Assembly: GCF_002871935.1 (NCBI RefSeq)
Contig: NZ_PNHQ01000003.1
Span: 62,001 to 126,000 of the forward strand
DNA length: 64,000 nt
Source of the DNA: Aerococcus viridans
GTDB lineage: Bacteria; Bacillota; Bacilli; Lactobacillales; Aerococcaceae
Reading direction: 5' to 3'
The notes beneath the pieces are model-generated. The model was not told the DNA's origin and did not search any database. It saw nothing but the letters and a program-made list of their open reading frames with translations. Shown one piece after another: positions 7,484 to 17,057 of the stretch. A program made the translations under genes and the position numbers. Positions within the stretch are counted from its first letter, which is position 1; each line of letters starts with the position of its first letter.

Positions 7484-8503
7484 TTAATACTTCAATTTAT
7501 ATTTATTATATATAATCATCAACAAAATAGGTATCGAAGTATAATTTCTTTTTAACATAAAATACAAAAATTTTGCAAAACTCCCTTTAACCACTGATAT
7601 ATTACTATTTTGAAACATTGTCGAAATATCTGAATGTTCTAATATTTTCTTCAATTTGAATTTAATATCTTTATAAGCAAGTGGACTAGTAGAAGTGGTC
7701 ATATTAATCAGCTCATTTTGAACCGCTAACCAATATGTATACAGTATATTATTACTATAAATATCTGATACACCCCAACTATCAAACATTTCTTGGTATG
7801 CTTTTGCAATATTCATTTCATATTTAAATTTATTTTTATTATATTTCTTAACAGCTGATCCTTCTCTGCTCATGTCATAATAATAAAATGAGTCTTTATC
7901 TATGTATATATTATTTATATATTTCAACACATTATAATTAAAAACTGCATCTTGTCCTGTTCTTTGTGAGGAGAATTTAATATTATTCCTCATAAGAAAA
8001 TCTCTTCTATAAAGTTTGTTCCATAATGCTCGTGGACTAACAAATTCAAATTCGTTAAAATTCGATATAAATTCTTCTTTATTGAACATACCCTCAAGTT
8101 TATGCATTTGTCTTTCAACGAAGGGGCTACCTTTACTATGTTTTGCATATTTGAAATATCCATTTACTACTAAATCAGGACTATACTCAAGTAAAATTGT
8201 AATATTATGATAGAATGCATTTTCATGAATAAAGTCATCCGGATCAATGAAACAAATATAATCGCCAATTGCACGATTAAGTCCATTTTGCCTTGCAACA
8301 CCTGATCCAGAATTTGACTGATTAAACACTTTAACCCTTTTATCCTTGTTAGCATATAATTGACAAATATCTAATGAATTGTCAGTAGAACCGTCATTTA
8401 CAATAATCAATTCCCAATGTTTATATGTCTGGTTAATAACGGATTCAATGGATCTTTTTAAATACTTTTCTACATTATAAACCGGCATAATAACAGATAT
8501 CAT
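7484..8503 (-). CDS. Glycosyltransferase family 2 (polysaccharide side-chain/backbone)
   Basis: 339 residues with an N-terminal GT-A fold: VSVIMPVYN-type start (MISVIMPVYNVEKYLKRSIE), 'VINQTYKHWELIIVNDGSTD', 'SGSGVARQNGLNRAIGDYIC' and the DPDD metal-binding motif. It transfers a sugar from a nucleotide donor to the lipid-linked repeat unit on the cytoplasmic face. The C-terminal half is variable, as usual for acceptor recognition. It is the last gene of the operon and is a paralogue of the GT2 at 10905-11921 (shared 'NSGS.VAR..GL'). Donor and linkage cannot be read from sequence. Confidence 0.88.
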   Translation of the reverse strand: MISVIMPVYNVEKYLKRSIESVINQTYKHWELIIVNDGSTDNSLDICQLYANKDKRVKVFNQSNSGSGVARQNGLNRAIGDYICFIDPDDFIHENAFYHNITILLEYSPDLVVNGYFKYAKHSKGSPFVERQMHKLEGMFNKEEFISNFNEFEFVSPRALWNKLYRRDFLMRNNIKFSSQRTGQDAVFNYNVLKYINNIYIDKDSFYYYDMSREGSAVKKYNKNKFKYEMNIAKAYQEMFDSWGVSDIYSNNILYTYWLAVQNELINMTTSTSPLAYKDIKFKLKKILEHSDISTMFQNSNISVVKGSFAKFLYFMLKRNYTSIPILLMIIYNKYKLKY

Positions 8504-8521
8504 ACTACGACCACTTCTTCC

Positions 8522-9745
8522 TTACTTTGATTGAATTAAACCTCTTGTTCTAGTATTAAATACTATTAAATAACTCAAAACTAAAATCATATTATTAACT
8601 AATATTTCTCCCTTATAATTTGCAATTAGTAAAAATATCAATATAGTAGTTCTTTGAAATTTCCCGTCAATACCCTTCCACAAATAAACTAAATGAGAGA
8701 TATACATAGTTAAGGTATAGATAATTCCACCTTTGTAAATATGATTTACGTAACCAATATCAGAAGATTTTCCAATCATGCTTCGACCTCTTTGTCCTGA
8801 GATCGTAAATCCTAGACCAAATATTAATAGCCAACCTTCTGGAAAGAATAAATGATCTTGTATTAATACGGCAACATTACCCGTTGCATTATCTTGAAAA
8901 ATAAACGAGGTTAGTTCAGTAAATCCTCGCGCAATCCAACTGATGGCCTCACCCTGAACATTAGAAATTGAAACTATAAAGAGTGGAAGTACTACAATTA
9001 AAAAAATCATTAAAAATAAAACTCTTTTATTTATTTTATTGAACAAATATTGTAAGAGGTAAAGTCCAACAATTAAAATATATATAAATATAGAAGTTCT
9101 AGCATTAAAAACAGAGCTAATTATTAGAACTATAGAATAAAAAATGTATTTATATTCATAGGTCTCGTCAAATTTAAATAAAGCAATTAAAGATAAAAAA
9201 CCTTGAATTAATGGAAGTGTAAAAGTATAAGCAGAACCAATTCCATATATTCTATAACCTGTTAGTGCCATTAAATTTTCTGCTAAGACATCTCCTTCTG
9301 AATACAATAAAACGGCCAAATCTTTAAATGATGGAATAATTAACATCAAAAAAATTATTATGCTCTGAACTAGACCGATTTTTATCAAGTAATCAAATAA
9401 AGAAGTACTATCACCATAGATTTTACGAAAATAAATTAATAGAGATATTATATTGATGATATATATAATGAATAATAATTCACTAGTGAAGTTATCAAAA
9501 GTAAATGTATTATTATATAACCCTAAAACAACTATATATATAATTAACAACAAATAAATAGCAAAAACAGGGAAAATTTTTACTACTCTTAACCATCTGA
9601 ATAATTTTCTATTTAAAAATATTATATTAATACTACATAAAAAAGAGGAAACAATTGCTATACTAAGGATTGGTGATATAGAAACCAAATTAGGCAGGTA
9701 AATTATATAAAATCCGTATAAAAATAATAGTATTTTCTTAAACAA
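8522..9745 (-). CDS. wzy: Wzy-like polysaccharide polymerase
   Basis: 407 residues, almost entirely hydrophobic with about ten membrane segments, starting at TTG 9745 after AGAGAGGG. No enzyme motif is recognisable by eye, which is typical of O-antigen/capsule polymerases. A long external loop lies near residues 255-305 ('GNVAVLIQDHLFFPEGWLLI', 'FGLGFTISGQRGRSMIGKSS'). Position among glycosyltransferases and a flippase supports a role in joining exported repeat units outside the membrane. Called from topology and context. Confidence 0.75.
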   Translation of the reverse strand: MFKKILLFLYGFYIIYLPNLVSISPILSIAIVSSFLCSINIIFLNRKLFRWLRVVKIFPVFAIYLLLIIYIVVLGLYNNTFTFDNFTSELLFIIYIINIISLLIYFRKIYGDSTSLFDYLIKIGLVQSIIIFLMLIIPSFKDLAVLLYSEGDVLAENLMALTGYRIYGIGSAYTFTLPLIQGFLSLIALFKFDETYEYKYIFYSIVLIISSVFNARTSIFIYILIVGLYLLQYLFNKINKRVLFLMIFLIVVLPLFIVSISNVQGEAISWIARGFTELTSFIFQDNATGNVAVLIQDHLFFPEGWLLIFGLGFTISGQRGRSMIGKSSDIGYVNHIYKGGIIYTLTMYISHLVYLWKGIDGKFQRTTILIFLLIANYKGEILVNNMILVLSYLIVFNTRTRGLIQSK

Positions 9746-9762
9746 TGATAAGCCCTCTCTAA

Positions 9763-10887
9763 CTACTCTATTTTTAGTATATATTCTTCAAATTGATTGG
9801 TTACAGACTCAATATCATAGCCTGCTGAATATATATCTTCTGATTTGTCTGTTCTATTAAATTTTTTCAAAGACTGATCAATTTCTTTTGCCCATTCATT
9901 TGGTGATAAACAATCCAAATCCAAATATATAACATTTCCTGTCAAATTAACACTTTCTGGAACTTTATCCTTTGAAGCGAAGCACAATAACCCACTTGCT
10001 TGCGCTTCTATTAATGAAATACCTAACCCTTCATAGTGTGAAGGTAATATGAAAACATCAAACATATGAAGAAATTCTGAAATGTCAGACCGAGAACCAA
10101 ATAACTTTACTGATTCTGTTAACTTTTTCTCACTAATTATCTCAAATAGTCTATCTTTTTCTGGCCCATCACCAACTATAAATAACTTAGAGTCTGGGTT
10201 TAATAAAAGAAATTTTTCAAAAATTTCAATTAAAAACTTATGATTTTTTTCTTCAGATAATCTACCAACAGTCCCTAAAACAATAGTTTCCTTGTCTATG
10301 TTATAATAATTTCTATATTGACTTCTTGTATCAATTTTAAACCGAAACTTTTCAACATTTATGCCATTTGGTATTAGCTGAACTTTTTTATCAAATTTTT
10401 TCGAATCACCAAAAACCCATCTAGTAGCTTCATTTGAACAAGTTAATAAATAATCTGAATATTTAACAATGATTCTTTTATTAAAGTTATGTAATCCATA
10501 CCGTAAATTTTGAGGGGGATTTGAAGGCCCGGCACTGTGTGCGTGCGACAAAATTTTTTTATAACCTAATAAGTAAGCAAATATAAAGGGAAATATAAAA
10601 TAAAGTAAACTGTGGTTAAAATAAATAATATCATATTTTGATTTATTATTTTTTAAAATCCGGAAAGTTTCATATAAATTTTTGAAGACATTTGTTTTTT
10701 GAGGAGTTACATAATAAACTTTTCCACCTAGACTACTTATTTCATTTTCATAAACAGTATTTTCTCCTGGAACTATATAATCAAATTTTATTTTTGTTCT
10801 ATCAATATACCTTATTAAGTTCATAAGATATGATTGAACGCCACCCATGCCTACATTAAAACCCATTACTAGTACTTTTGTCTCCAT
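9763..10887 (-). CDS. Glycosyltransferase family 4
   Basis: 374 residues. Start ATG 10887 has GGAGG 9 nt upstream; the in-frame GTG at 10896 abuts it. A GT-B enzyme: N-terminal 'VLVMGFNVGMGGVQSYLMNL', a central 'SHAHSAGPSNPP' segment, and C-terminal donor-site elements 'TVGRLSEEKNHKFLIEIFEK', 'LFIVGDGPEKDRL' and 'LPSHYEGLGISLIEAQASGL' carrying the E-x7-E motif. A retaining transferase adding a hexose-type residue to the repeat unit. Sugar specificity unknown. Confidence 0.88.
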   Translation of the reverse strand: METKVLVMGFNVGMGGVQSYLMNLIRYIDRTKIKFDYIVPGENTVYENEISSLGGKVYYVTPQKTNVFKNLYETFRILKNNKSKYDIIYFNHSLLYFIFPFIFAYLLGYKKILSHAHSAGPSNPPQNLRYGLHNFNKRIIVKYSDYLLTCSNEATRWVFGDSKKFDKKVQLIPNGINVEKFRFKIDTRSQYRNYYNIDKETIVLGTVGRLSEEKNHKFLIEIFEKFLLLNPDSKLFIVGDGPEKDRLFEIISEKKLTESVKLFGSRSDISEFLHMFDVFILPSHYEGLGISLIEAQASGLLCFASKDKVPESVNLTGNVIYLDLDCLSPNEWAKEIDQSLKKFNRTDKSEDIYSAGYDIESVTNQFEEYILKIE

Positions 10888-10904
10888 AATAATCACCTCC
10901 CATT

Positions 10905-11921
10905 CTATTTTTTATAAAATGATGTTAATAAAGTAAGCAACTTTGTTTGTTTCCATTTAATAAGATATAAAATTACCAACCTTATATAATGTATGTTTTT
11001 TATTTCTACATATTGTAGACTTTGCTGTACTTCATCATCGTTTACTATTTCATGAATATTCTGTCCAATAATTTTTAAATTAGCATTTTTGTTCCTCCCC
11101 TCATTAGCAATTGCAGTCATAACATTTCTCAATAATGCGTATGGAAGTTGTTTTTCTAAGCCATATATTTTTGGAAATGCTTTACTTAAATTCTCTAATT
11201 GATAATAATTTGATTTCAAAATTGACCAACCATTTTTCAAATAAGTATTCGTTCTGGAGTTAACATTCATTATGTAATTATATAATTTTTCACTAGGTAA
11301 ATAGTAAAAACTATTACTGTTCAAGAAAGCAGTGATACTAAAAATTATATCTTGACTCATTTTTAGTTCGGGTACAAATCGTATCTCGTTATCCATAATT
11401 AATTCTTTTTTAAATAACTTTGTCCACATCGTTTTAGGAATGTAATCTTCAAAGGATTCTGTTGAAAAAATATATGGATAAATTTCCTCTATCAAATTTT
11501 GTTTTGAAAAATATCCACTTCGTAACAAAGTTTTTTCTGGTATTGTATTTTTGGGATATACCCATTTAAAACTACAACTGACAATATCCGTATTAAACTC
11601 TGTAGCTATCGATATCAATTTTTCTATCATATCAATTTCAATTTCATCGTCCGAATCTACAAAACCTATGTAGTCTCCACTAGCATTATCTAAACCAATA
11701 TTTCGTGCAACTGCCGACCCTGAGTTTTGAATTTCAAATTTTTTGATTCGACTATCTTCTAAACAATTTTTATTAATTATTTCATTCGTATTATCAATTG
11801 ATCCATCATTTATAATTATTAATTCAATATTTTTATATGTTTGATTTATAACAGAATCTATCGCTCTCTGTATTGTTTTATTTGAATTATATGCAGGCAT
11901 AATAATACTAACTTTTTCCAT
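10905..11921 (-). CDS. Glycosyltransferase family 2
   Basis: 338 residues with a GT-A N-terminus: 'VSIIMPAYNSNKTIQRAIDS', 'INQTYKNIELIIINDGSIDN', 'NSGSAVARNIGLDNASGDYI' and 'FVDSDDEIE' (metal-binding DSDD). GAGAGG precedes the ATG. It acts on the cytoplasmic face on the undecaprenyl-linked intermediate. The C-terminal third is AT-rich and poorly conserved. A close relative of the last gene of the operon, suggesting duplication with divergence of acceptor specificity. Confidence 0.88.
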   Translation of the reverse strand: MEKVSIIMPAYNSNKTIQRAIDSVINQTYKNIELIIINDGSIDNTNEIINKNCLEDSRIKKFEIQNSGSAVARNIGLDNASGDYIGFVDSDDEIEIDMIEKLISIATEFNTDIVSCSFKWVYPKNTIPEKTLLRSGYFSKQNLIEEIYPYIFSTESFEDYIPKTMWTKLFKKELIMDNEIRFVPELKMSQDIIFSITAFLNSNSFYYLPSEKLYNYIMNVNSRTNTYLKNGWSILKSNYYQLENLSKAFPKIYGLEKQLPYALLRNVMTAIANEGRNKNANLKIIGQNIHEIVNDDEVQQSLQYVEIKNIHYIRLVILYLIKWKQTKLLTLLTSFYKK

Positions 11922-11964
11922 GTTTACCTCTCATTAATTGACTTTTGGTAATTCTTCATTATAT

Positions 11965-13467
11965 TCATTTTTTTATTAGGGGTATAAATATATTTCTAAG
12001 CAGAGAGTTATAAAATAGTGCATTTATTATAATTAGAACAATTAGTGAATAAATACTAAATATACCACCTGCGATAATCCATTCTGAAAAGTTCTTGATT
12101 TGGTAAATATTAACTACATATATACCTGGAATTATTATTAAAGCTATACTAAATACATCTACCAATACTTGTTTCCAGAAAAAAATTCTTTTTCGATTTA
12201 AAATATTTTTTGACAAATAATTAGATAAGTATACCGTTCTATATAGCATCGCAACAAAAGATCCAATAGCAACTCCAACCAATCCTAGGTAGTTTACTAA
12301 AACTATTGATAAAAATATATTTAAAGCTGCCTCTATAATAGAACTGATCTGTGTCTCCCGGAAATGCCCTGCAGCAAATACTATTGCTTGATAAGGCATT
12401 CGTATAGAATATACCAAACCACCTAGCAACAAGAGCAATGCAAAATCTGGAACATTATAATTAACATCGTAAACACCAGTAGTATATATTAAAACGAAAT
12501 CTGTAATCAAAATTGCACACATACTATAAAGGAAAACTGCTAAATTATGAATTCCCCACTCAATTTTAAAAAAAGACTCGTTCAACATTCCATATTTTTC
12601 TTCGGCTAATAAGCTGCCAAAAAAAGATTGTAATCCTATGGTAAATGATTGGATAATTAACTTAATTGCACTTACAATCATGTTATAAACACCATAGACA
12701 GAAATACTTTCTAATGTTGAAAAAAGAGTAAGAACTACAATATCTGTACTATTCTGTATAGAATAAGCAATATGTTGTCCCACGCCATTCCATTTTTGAG
12801 GTAGAGGATCTTCCTTTAAATTTTTATAGTATTCAATCGAAAAATTTTTATTCACATAGTAACTTAGATATAACGGTCTAATTAAAAATATCAATCCACT
12901 AATAAATTTAACAGTATAGATTTCAGCACCATTTAAAATTAAAACAATACTAGCAATAAGATTCAAAATAATAACTACAATTTCTGTATTTAATTGAATA
13001 TATGCATTTTGATTGGCATTTAATAATAATTCATTAACAATGCCAAAATAATATTGGCCAAATTGATTAATAGATATAGCAATAATTAGTAAAATTGTCC
13101 CTATATTATCCAAATTGTTATTATCAATAATCCTAGGATAGACTATCATTAACAACAATATGTAGAAAACCAGAATTAGAGCTATATTCTTAAAATATTT
13201 TTTTGCAAAAGTTATAATTTTATTAATTTGTACTTTATTCTGTTCAGCTAATGGTTTATACAAAGCTGCCTGAACGACGGACCCTACACCTAAATCCAAA
13301 AATGTAATAACACTTAAAAATTGAGTTATTGAGTTTACTAATCCGTTTACTTGGGAACCATATTGGCTTAAAATCAGTCTTGGTAGTATTAAACCACTAA
13401 GCATAATGCAAATTTTTGATAGAAGGGAACTATAAGTATTTAGTTTTAATTTTTGAGTTCTTTCCAT
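11965..13467 (-). CDS. wzx: Wzx-type polysaccharide flippase
   Basis: 500 residues with about 12-14 hydrophobic segments. The start LNTYSSLLSKICIMLSGLIL, then PRLILSQYGSQVNGLVNSIT and FLDLGVGSVVQAALYKPLAE, is characteristic of MOP-superfamily polysaccharide exporters. It moves the lipid-linked repeat unit across the membrane for the Wzy polymerase. The presence of both flippase and polymerase identifies this operon as Wzx/Wzy-dependent rather than synthase- or ABC-dependent. Confidence 0.9.
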   Translation of the reverse strand: MERTQKLKLNTYSSLLSKICIMLSGLILPRLILSQYGSQVNGLVNSITQFLSVITFLDLGVGSVVQAALYKPLAEQNKVQINKIITFAKKYFKNIALILVFYILLLMIVYPRIIDNNNLDNIGTILLIIAISINQFGQYYFGIVNELLLNANQNAYIQLNTEIVVIILNLIASIVLILNGAEIYTVKFISGLIFLIRPLYLSYYVNKNFSIEYYKNLKEDPLPQKWNGVGQHIAYSIQNSTDIVVLTLFSTLESISVYGVYNMIVSAIKLIIQSFTIGLQSFFGSLLAEEKYGMLNESFFKIEWGIHNLAVFLYSMCAILITDFVLIYTTGVYDVNYNVPDFALLLLLGGLVYSIRMPYQAIVFAAGHFRETQISSIIEAALNIFLSIVLVNYLGLVGVAIGSFVAMLYRTVYLSNYLSKNILNRKRIFFWKQVLVDVFSIALIIIPGIYVVNIYQIKNFSEWIIAGGIFSIYSLIVLIIINALFYNSLLRNIFIPLIKK

Positions 13468-13492
13468 ATTATCAGGTCTTCTTTCTACATAA

Positions 13493-14425
13493 TTACAAAA
13501 TAGGTAGCTTCCATAGCTTACCTAATTCAACATTCATGCTATGAGGATTGATTAGTTCAAAACCATTTCCACTTGTAAACGTCATTTCCCCAAAATAGAT
13601 TTTTCCATCAACGTTATATAAATCTACACGTACGTGAGAAAAACCTTTACATAAGATACCCGCTATCTTGACCATTTCTTCAAAATTATCTGGTTTTGAA
13701 ATATTTTCAAATGAATTTCCATAATTATGTTGGTTCCAGTTTTGTAAATTCCAATCCAAATCGTAAATATTTCTTTTATGGACAGAAAATCTATCAAAAT
13801 CTACCCAGCAATAGTAAACTTTTCCATTAAAACATAGAAACTTATAATCATTTAATTGATTCTCACTATCAACTATATATTTTTCTGCAATAATTTTGGG
13901 ATTAATATTTTGATATTGCATTTGGAAGCCACCAACAGTTGAATAATCTCTGGCTAACCATCTATCAAATAAAATATTTGCTATTTGTACATCCATATAT
14001 TTTTTTTCCTTAACTATGATGTTTGTACCTGAAGCGTTATTTGTTTTTAATACAAAACTATTTGGTAATTCTTCAAAATTAATACTTTCAAAAGAATCCC
14101 ACACACCGAGCAATGGGATTAAATATTGTTCACCAATTTTTTTTGTTATCCATTCTCGTACCAAGTACTTATCTGTAAGTTTTGTTTTCAGAGGATCTCT
14201 ATCAAATAATTTAGACCATTGCAGTTTCTCTGTATAAGTTTGTAGATTATCCCAGTCTAAACTTTGACCAGTTTTTGTTTCATATTCTTTAGAAAGTAGT
14301 TCCTTACGTTTATCATCAGTGTATCTTGTATATTTATTTTTTTTTAATTGATCATCTATTTTAATTAATTTATGATAAAACTTATACAAATAAATGTTTT
14401 TACTAATTTTTTTCCGTAAATCCAT
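13493..14425 (-). CDS. TupA-like ATP-grasp protein of a polysaccharide operon
   Basis: 310 residues; AGGAGAAAACA precedes the ATG. TupA-like ATP-grasp hallmarks: 'LTDKYLVREWITKKIGEQYL', 'PNSFVLKTNNASGTNIIVKE', 'KIIAEKYIVDSENQLNDYKF', 'YYCWVDFDRF', and the C-terminal 'GFSHVRVDLYNVDGKIYFGE' with the metal/ATP-binding Asp and Glu. Relatives in capsule and teichuronopeptide loci are thought to form amide bonds to uronic acids. That fits the galacturonokinase-like gene that opens this operon. Overlaps the upstream glycosyltransferase by 23 nt, indicating coupling. Confidence 0.8.
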   Translation of the reverse strand: MDLRKKISKNIYLYKFYHKLIKIDDQLKKNKYTRYTDDKRKELLSKEYETKTGQSLDWDNLQTYTEKLQWSKLFDRDPLKTKLTDKYLVREWITKKIGEQYLIPLLGVWDSFESINFEELPNSFVLKTNNASGTNIIVKEKKYMDVQIANILFDRWLARDYSTVGGFQMQYQNINPKIIAEKYIVDSENQLNDYKFLCFNGKVYYCWVDFDRFSVHKRNIYDLDWNLQNWNQHNYGNSFENISKPDNFEEMVKIAGILCKGFSHVRVDLYNVDGKIYFGEMTFTSGNGFELINPHSMNVELGKLWKLPIL

Positions 14426-15563
14426 TGTTTTCTCCTAATTTATATATTTCAAACATTTTTTTGTTGACAACACTTTTATCGAATTCTTCGGCTTTTCTTA
14501 TATTAAACCTTTTCATTGCTTCTACTTCACTATTACTTAGTCTGGTAAAATTTATAATTGCTCTTGCAACCGAGTCAATATCACTTGGATCAAAAGTAAA
14601 ACCTGTTCTTCCATCCTCCGAGTAATCGTTTATACCATGTATTTTAGATGTAAGAATCGGTGTACCCGATGCCATGGCTTCTAAAGCTGCCATTCCTAAC
14701 CCCTCTCGCAATGACGGAAAAACAAAGGCATCCGATTGAATCAAATAGTCCCTTACATTGTGCTTGTATCCTAAAAGAAATACGGTATTTTGTAGGTTTA
14801 GTTTAGTTACTAGGTTAAGTAATTCATATTTCTTTTCACCTAATCCAATAATTGAATATTGAATATTAGGATCATTAATTTTTTTTAGTGCTCTAATTAC
14901 TATTTCATGGTTTTTATTTTCATTTAATTCACCAATTGAAATTAAATTAATTTTAGAACTAGTATTAACGTTGATTTCTTCCGATTTAAATTTGGAAGTA
15001 TCTAATCCCACACCAGGAATATACTTCACTATTGGGTGAATAAAATACTGTTTCGCCCGACTAAAATCTTCCTTATTAATAGTAATCAAAATGTCGGTCC
15101 ATCTTGATAAAAATTTTTCAATTGGAAAATATATCATCCAATTCTTTTTCGGTGCTCCTTCAAAAAAATGAAAACCGTGAGCAGTATATATTATTTTAGT
15201 ACCGTTCTTTCTTAATTTTCTAGCTGCAATTCTTGTTAATACTCCCCCAATAGGCGATTGACAATGAATTAGATTAAACTGATTCTTGTTTATAAGTTTT
15301 TTTATTTTTCTATATGTTGTTAAATTTTTTTTCCCGAATGGAGATCTTTGAAAATCTAATTGTTCAATCCCTACATTATTATCTTCTAACCATGCAATTA
15401 AATTATTTACATCTTCACTTGATAGGTTTCCTGGTTCTAAAAAATTTGTAGCAACCACTACATCATAGCCTAACTCAATTAATATTTTTATGTTTTCTTT
15501 ATTAAATTGATAAATCATTGAAGCAACTGAAGTAATAATCAATGCCCTTTTCAAATTAAACAC
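14403..15563 (-). CDS. Glycosyltransferase family 4
   Basis: 386 residues from GTG 15563, or 383 from TTG 15554, which has AGGTG 6 nt upstream and is likelier. GT-B signs: 'ASMIYQFNKENIKILIELGY', 'LIHCQSPIGGVLTRIAARKL', 'IIYTAHGFHFFEGAPKKNWM' (typical of GT4 enzymes acting just after the initiating phospho-sugar transferase), 'ISIGELNENKNHEIVIRALK' and 'FPSLREGLGMAALEAMASGT' with the E-x7-E pair. It probably adds the second sugar of the repeat unit. Adjacent to the epimerase/reductase with no gap. Confidence 0.88.
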   Translation of the reverse strand: MFNLKRALIITSVASMIYQFNKENIKILIELGYDVVVATNFLEPGNLSSEDVNNLIAWLEDNNVGIEQLDFQRSPFGKKNLTTYRKIKKLINKNQFNLIHCQSPIGGVLTRIAARKLRKNGTKIIYTAHGFHFFEGAPKKNWMIYFPIEKFLSRWTDILITINKEDFSRAKQYFIHPIVKYIPGVGLDTSKFKSEEINVNTSSKINLISIGELNENKNHEIVIRALKKINDPNIQYSIIGLGEKKYELLNLVTKLNLQNTVFLLGYKHNVRDYLIQSDAFVFPSLREGLGMAALEAMASGTPILTSKIHGINDYSEDGRTGFTFDPSDIDSVARAIINFTRLSNSEVEAMKRFNIRKAEEFDKSVVNKKMFEIYKLGENNGFTEKN

Positions 15564-16400
15564 CTATCTTTCTGTCAATTTTACAGATTTTTCCAAATCA
15601 AAGAGTTGATAACTTGCATTGAAGTGTTTGCTCATATTTTTATCATAATATAAATTTCCAAATATTTTTTTTGTTATCTTAAAATTTATTGTTAATTTTA
15701 TTAACGGGTTGAATAACTTAGTTAAATATGTATCCTTTGAAATAACTTTCACCAAATTACTCGTTACCACGTACTCTTTATTTTGTGGGAAGAAGAAGCC
15801 ATTAGATTGATTTTTGATAATCAAACTAATTAATTCCGTTAAATTATTTATAAAAATCATACTTCTAATATTTTTGTATTTAGGAAATATAGGAGTAACT
15901 TTTGCTAATTTAGCCAATAATGGATAATTGCCTTTAGATTTGGGGCCATACACCATTGGTGGACGAATAATAGCGACTTTAAATGTCGATGAATCAAGTT
16001 TTTCCAAATAATGATCTGCTTGCAATTTGCTATCACCATAAAAATTATCTGGATTAGGTTTAGTTTCATTTGTAATTTTACTCACATTTGAACCATAAAC
16101 AATCATAGAACTTAAATTTACAAATTGCTTTACGCCATCATTTTCTGCTTTTTCAGCTACTTTAATAGTTAGATCACGATTAACCGAATAATAAAGATTT
16201 TCCATATCTTTTCTTGAAGAATTATGAGCGATTCCTGCTACATGCAAAATGCTATCAAAAGATTTCCAACTCTGATTTTTCCAGTTATCATCTTTTAAAG
16301 ATACTTTAGATACTTTAATCTCTGGATGATTCAGCTTTACCCATTGTTCAAAGGAATTCCCTATATATGAATTTTCTCCTGTCACTAATACACTTTTCAT
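15564..16400 (-). CDS. NAD-dependent epimerase/4-ketoreductase (extended SDR)
   Basis: 278 residues. N-terminal Rossmann fingerprint SVLVTGENSYIGNSF, 'ILHVAGIAH', 'NLSSMIVYGSN' (catalytic Ser), Y-x3-K within 'PDNFYGDSKLQADHYL', and 'IRPPMVYGP'. The family includes NDP-sugar epimerases and the 4-ketoreductases of dideoxy-N-acetyl sugars often paired with an initiating sugar transferase. The 4-nt overlap with that transferase gene (15564-16400 / 16397-17038) supports a role in making its substrate. Exact reaction not readable. The C-terminus is rather short for an epimerase. Confidence 0.75.
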   Translation of the reverse strand: MKSVLVTGENSYIGNSFEQWVKLNHPEIKVSKVSLKDDNWKNQSWKSFDSILHVAGIAHNSSRKDMENLYYSVNRDLTIKVAEKAENDGVKQFVNLSSMIVYGSNVSKITNETKPNPDNFYGDSKLQADHYLEKLDSSTFKVAIIRPPMVYGPKSKGNYPLLAKLAKVTPIFPKYKNIRSMIFINNLTELISLIIKNQSNGFFFPQNKEYVVTSNLVKVISKDTYLTKLFNPLIKLTINFKITKKIFGNLYYDKNMSKHFNASYQLFDLEKSVKLTER

Positions 16401-17038
16401 GCTTTTCTCCTCGGTTCTTCCTCCACAATTTCTTTTCTAGCTTCTTCGATGACACCAGTACCACCTTCAACTACACCATCTGATTTAAGCACACTAAAAA
16501 TAGTTCCAATGAAGCATTTAATATCAAATATAAGATTCATTTTTTCTACATAATCTCCATCAAGTTTTGCTTTTACAGGTATTTCTAATTCGTCTCGCCC
16601 ATTGATTTGTGCCCATCCCGTTAATCCAGGACGAATATCATTTGCTTTATATTTGTCTCGTTCTTCTATTAGGTCATATTGATTCCATAAAGCAGGTCTT
16701 GGACCAATGATGGCCATTTCCCCTTTTACAATGTTAATTAACTGTGGTAATTCATCTAAACTAGTTTTTCTTAAAAATCTTCCTGAACTAGTAATAAATG
16801 CTTCCGGGTCATTTAATAGATGAGTAGGCATATCCGCTGGCGTATCAGTTCTCATCGATCTAAACTTGTAGATTCCAAATAATTCTTTATTTTTACCTAC
16901 TCTTTTTTGTCGGAAAAAGACTGGACCTTTAGAATTTATTTTTATCCATATTGCAATCAATAAGAAAAGAGGGCTCAATAATATTAAAGCTATTAAGGCT
17001 ATTAAAAAATCTAGTGGTCTTTTTAAATATTTATACAT
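16397..17038 (-). CDS. Initiating undecaprenyl-phosphate sugar-phosphate transferase
   Basis: 213 residues. An N-terminal hydrophobic re-entrant segment (about 10-30, 'LDFLIALIALILLSPLFLLI') precedes the PglC-type monotopic core: 'GPVFFRQKRVGKNKELFGIY', 'KFRSMR', 'TSLDELPQLINIVKGEMAII', 'GPRPAL' and 'RPGLTGWAQINGRDELEI'. It transfers a sugar-1-phosphate from a UDP-sugar to undecaprenyl phosphate and so commits the repeat unit. Only the small PglC-like form is present, without the WbaP membrane domain. The tail is highly charged (EEARKEIVEEEPRRKA). Confidence 0.9.
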   Translation of the reverse strand: MYKYLKRPLDFLIALIALILLSPLFLLIAIWIKINSKGPVFFRQKRVGKNKELFGIYKFRSMRTDTPADMPTHLLNDPEAFITSSGRFLRKTSLDELPQLINIVKGEMAIIGPRPALWNQYDLIEERDKYKANDIRPGLTGWAQINGRDELEIPVKAKLDGDYVEKMNLIFDIKCFIGTIFSVLKSDGVVEGGTGVIEEARKEIVEEEPRRKA

Positions 17039-17057
17039 AAATTTCCTCTAATCTATT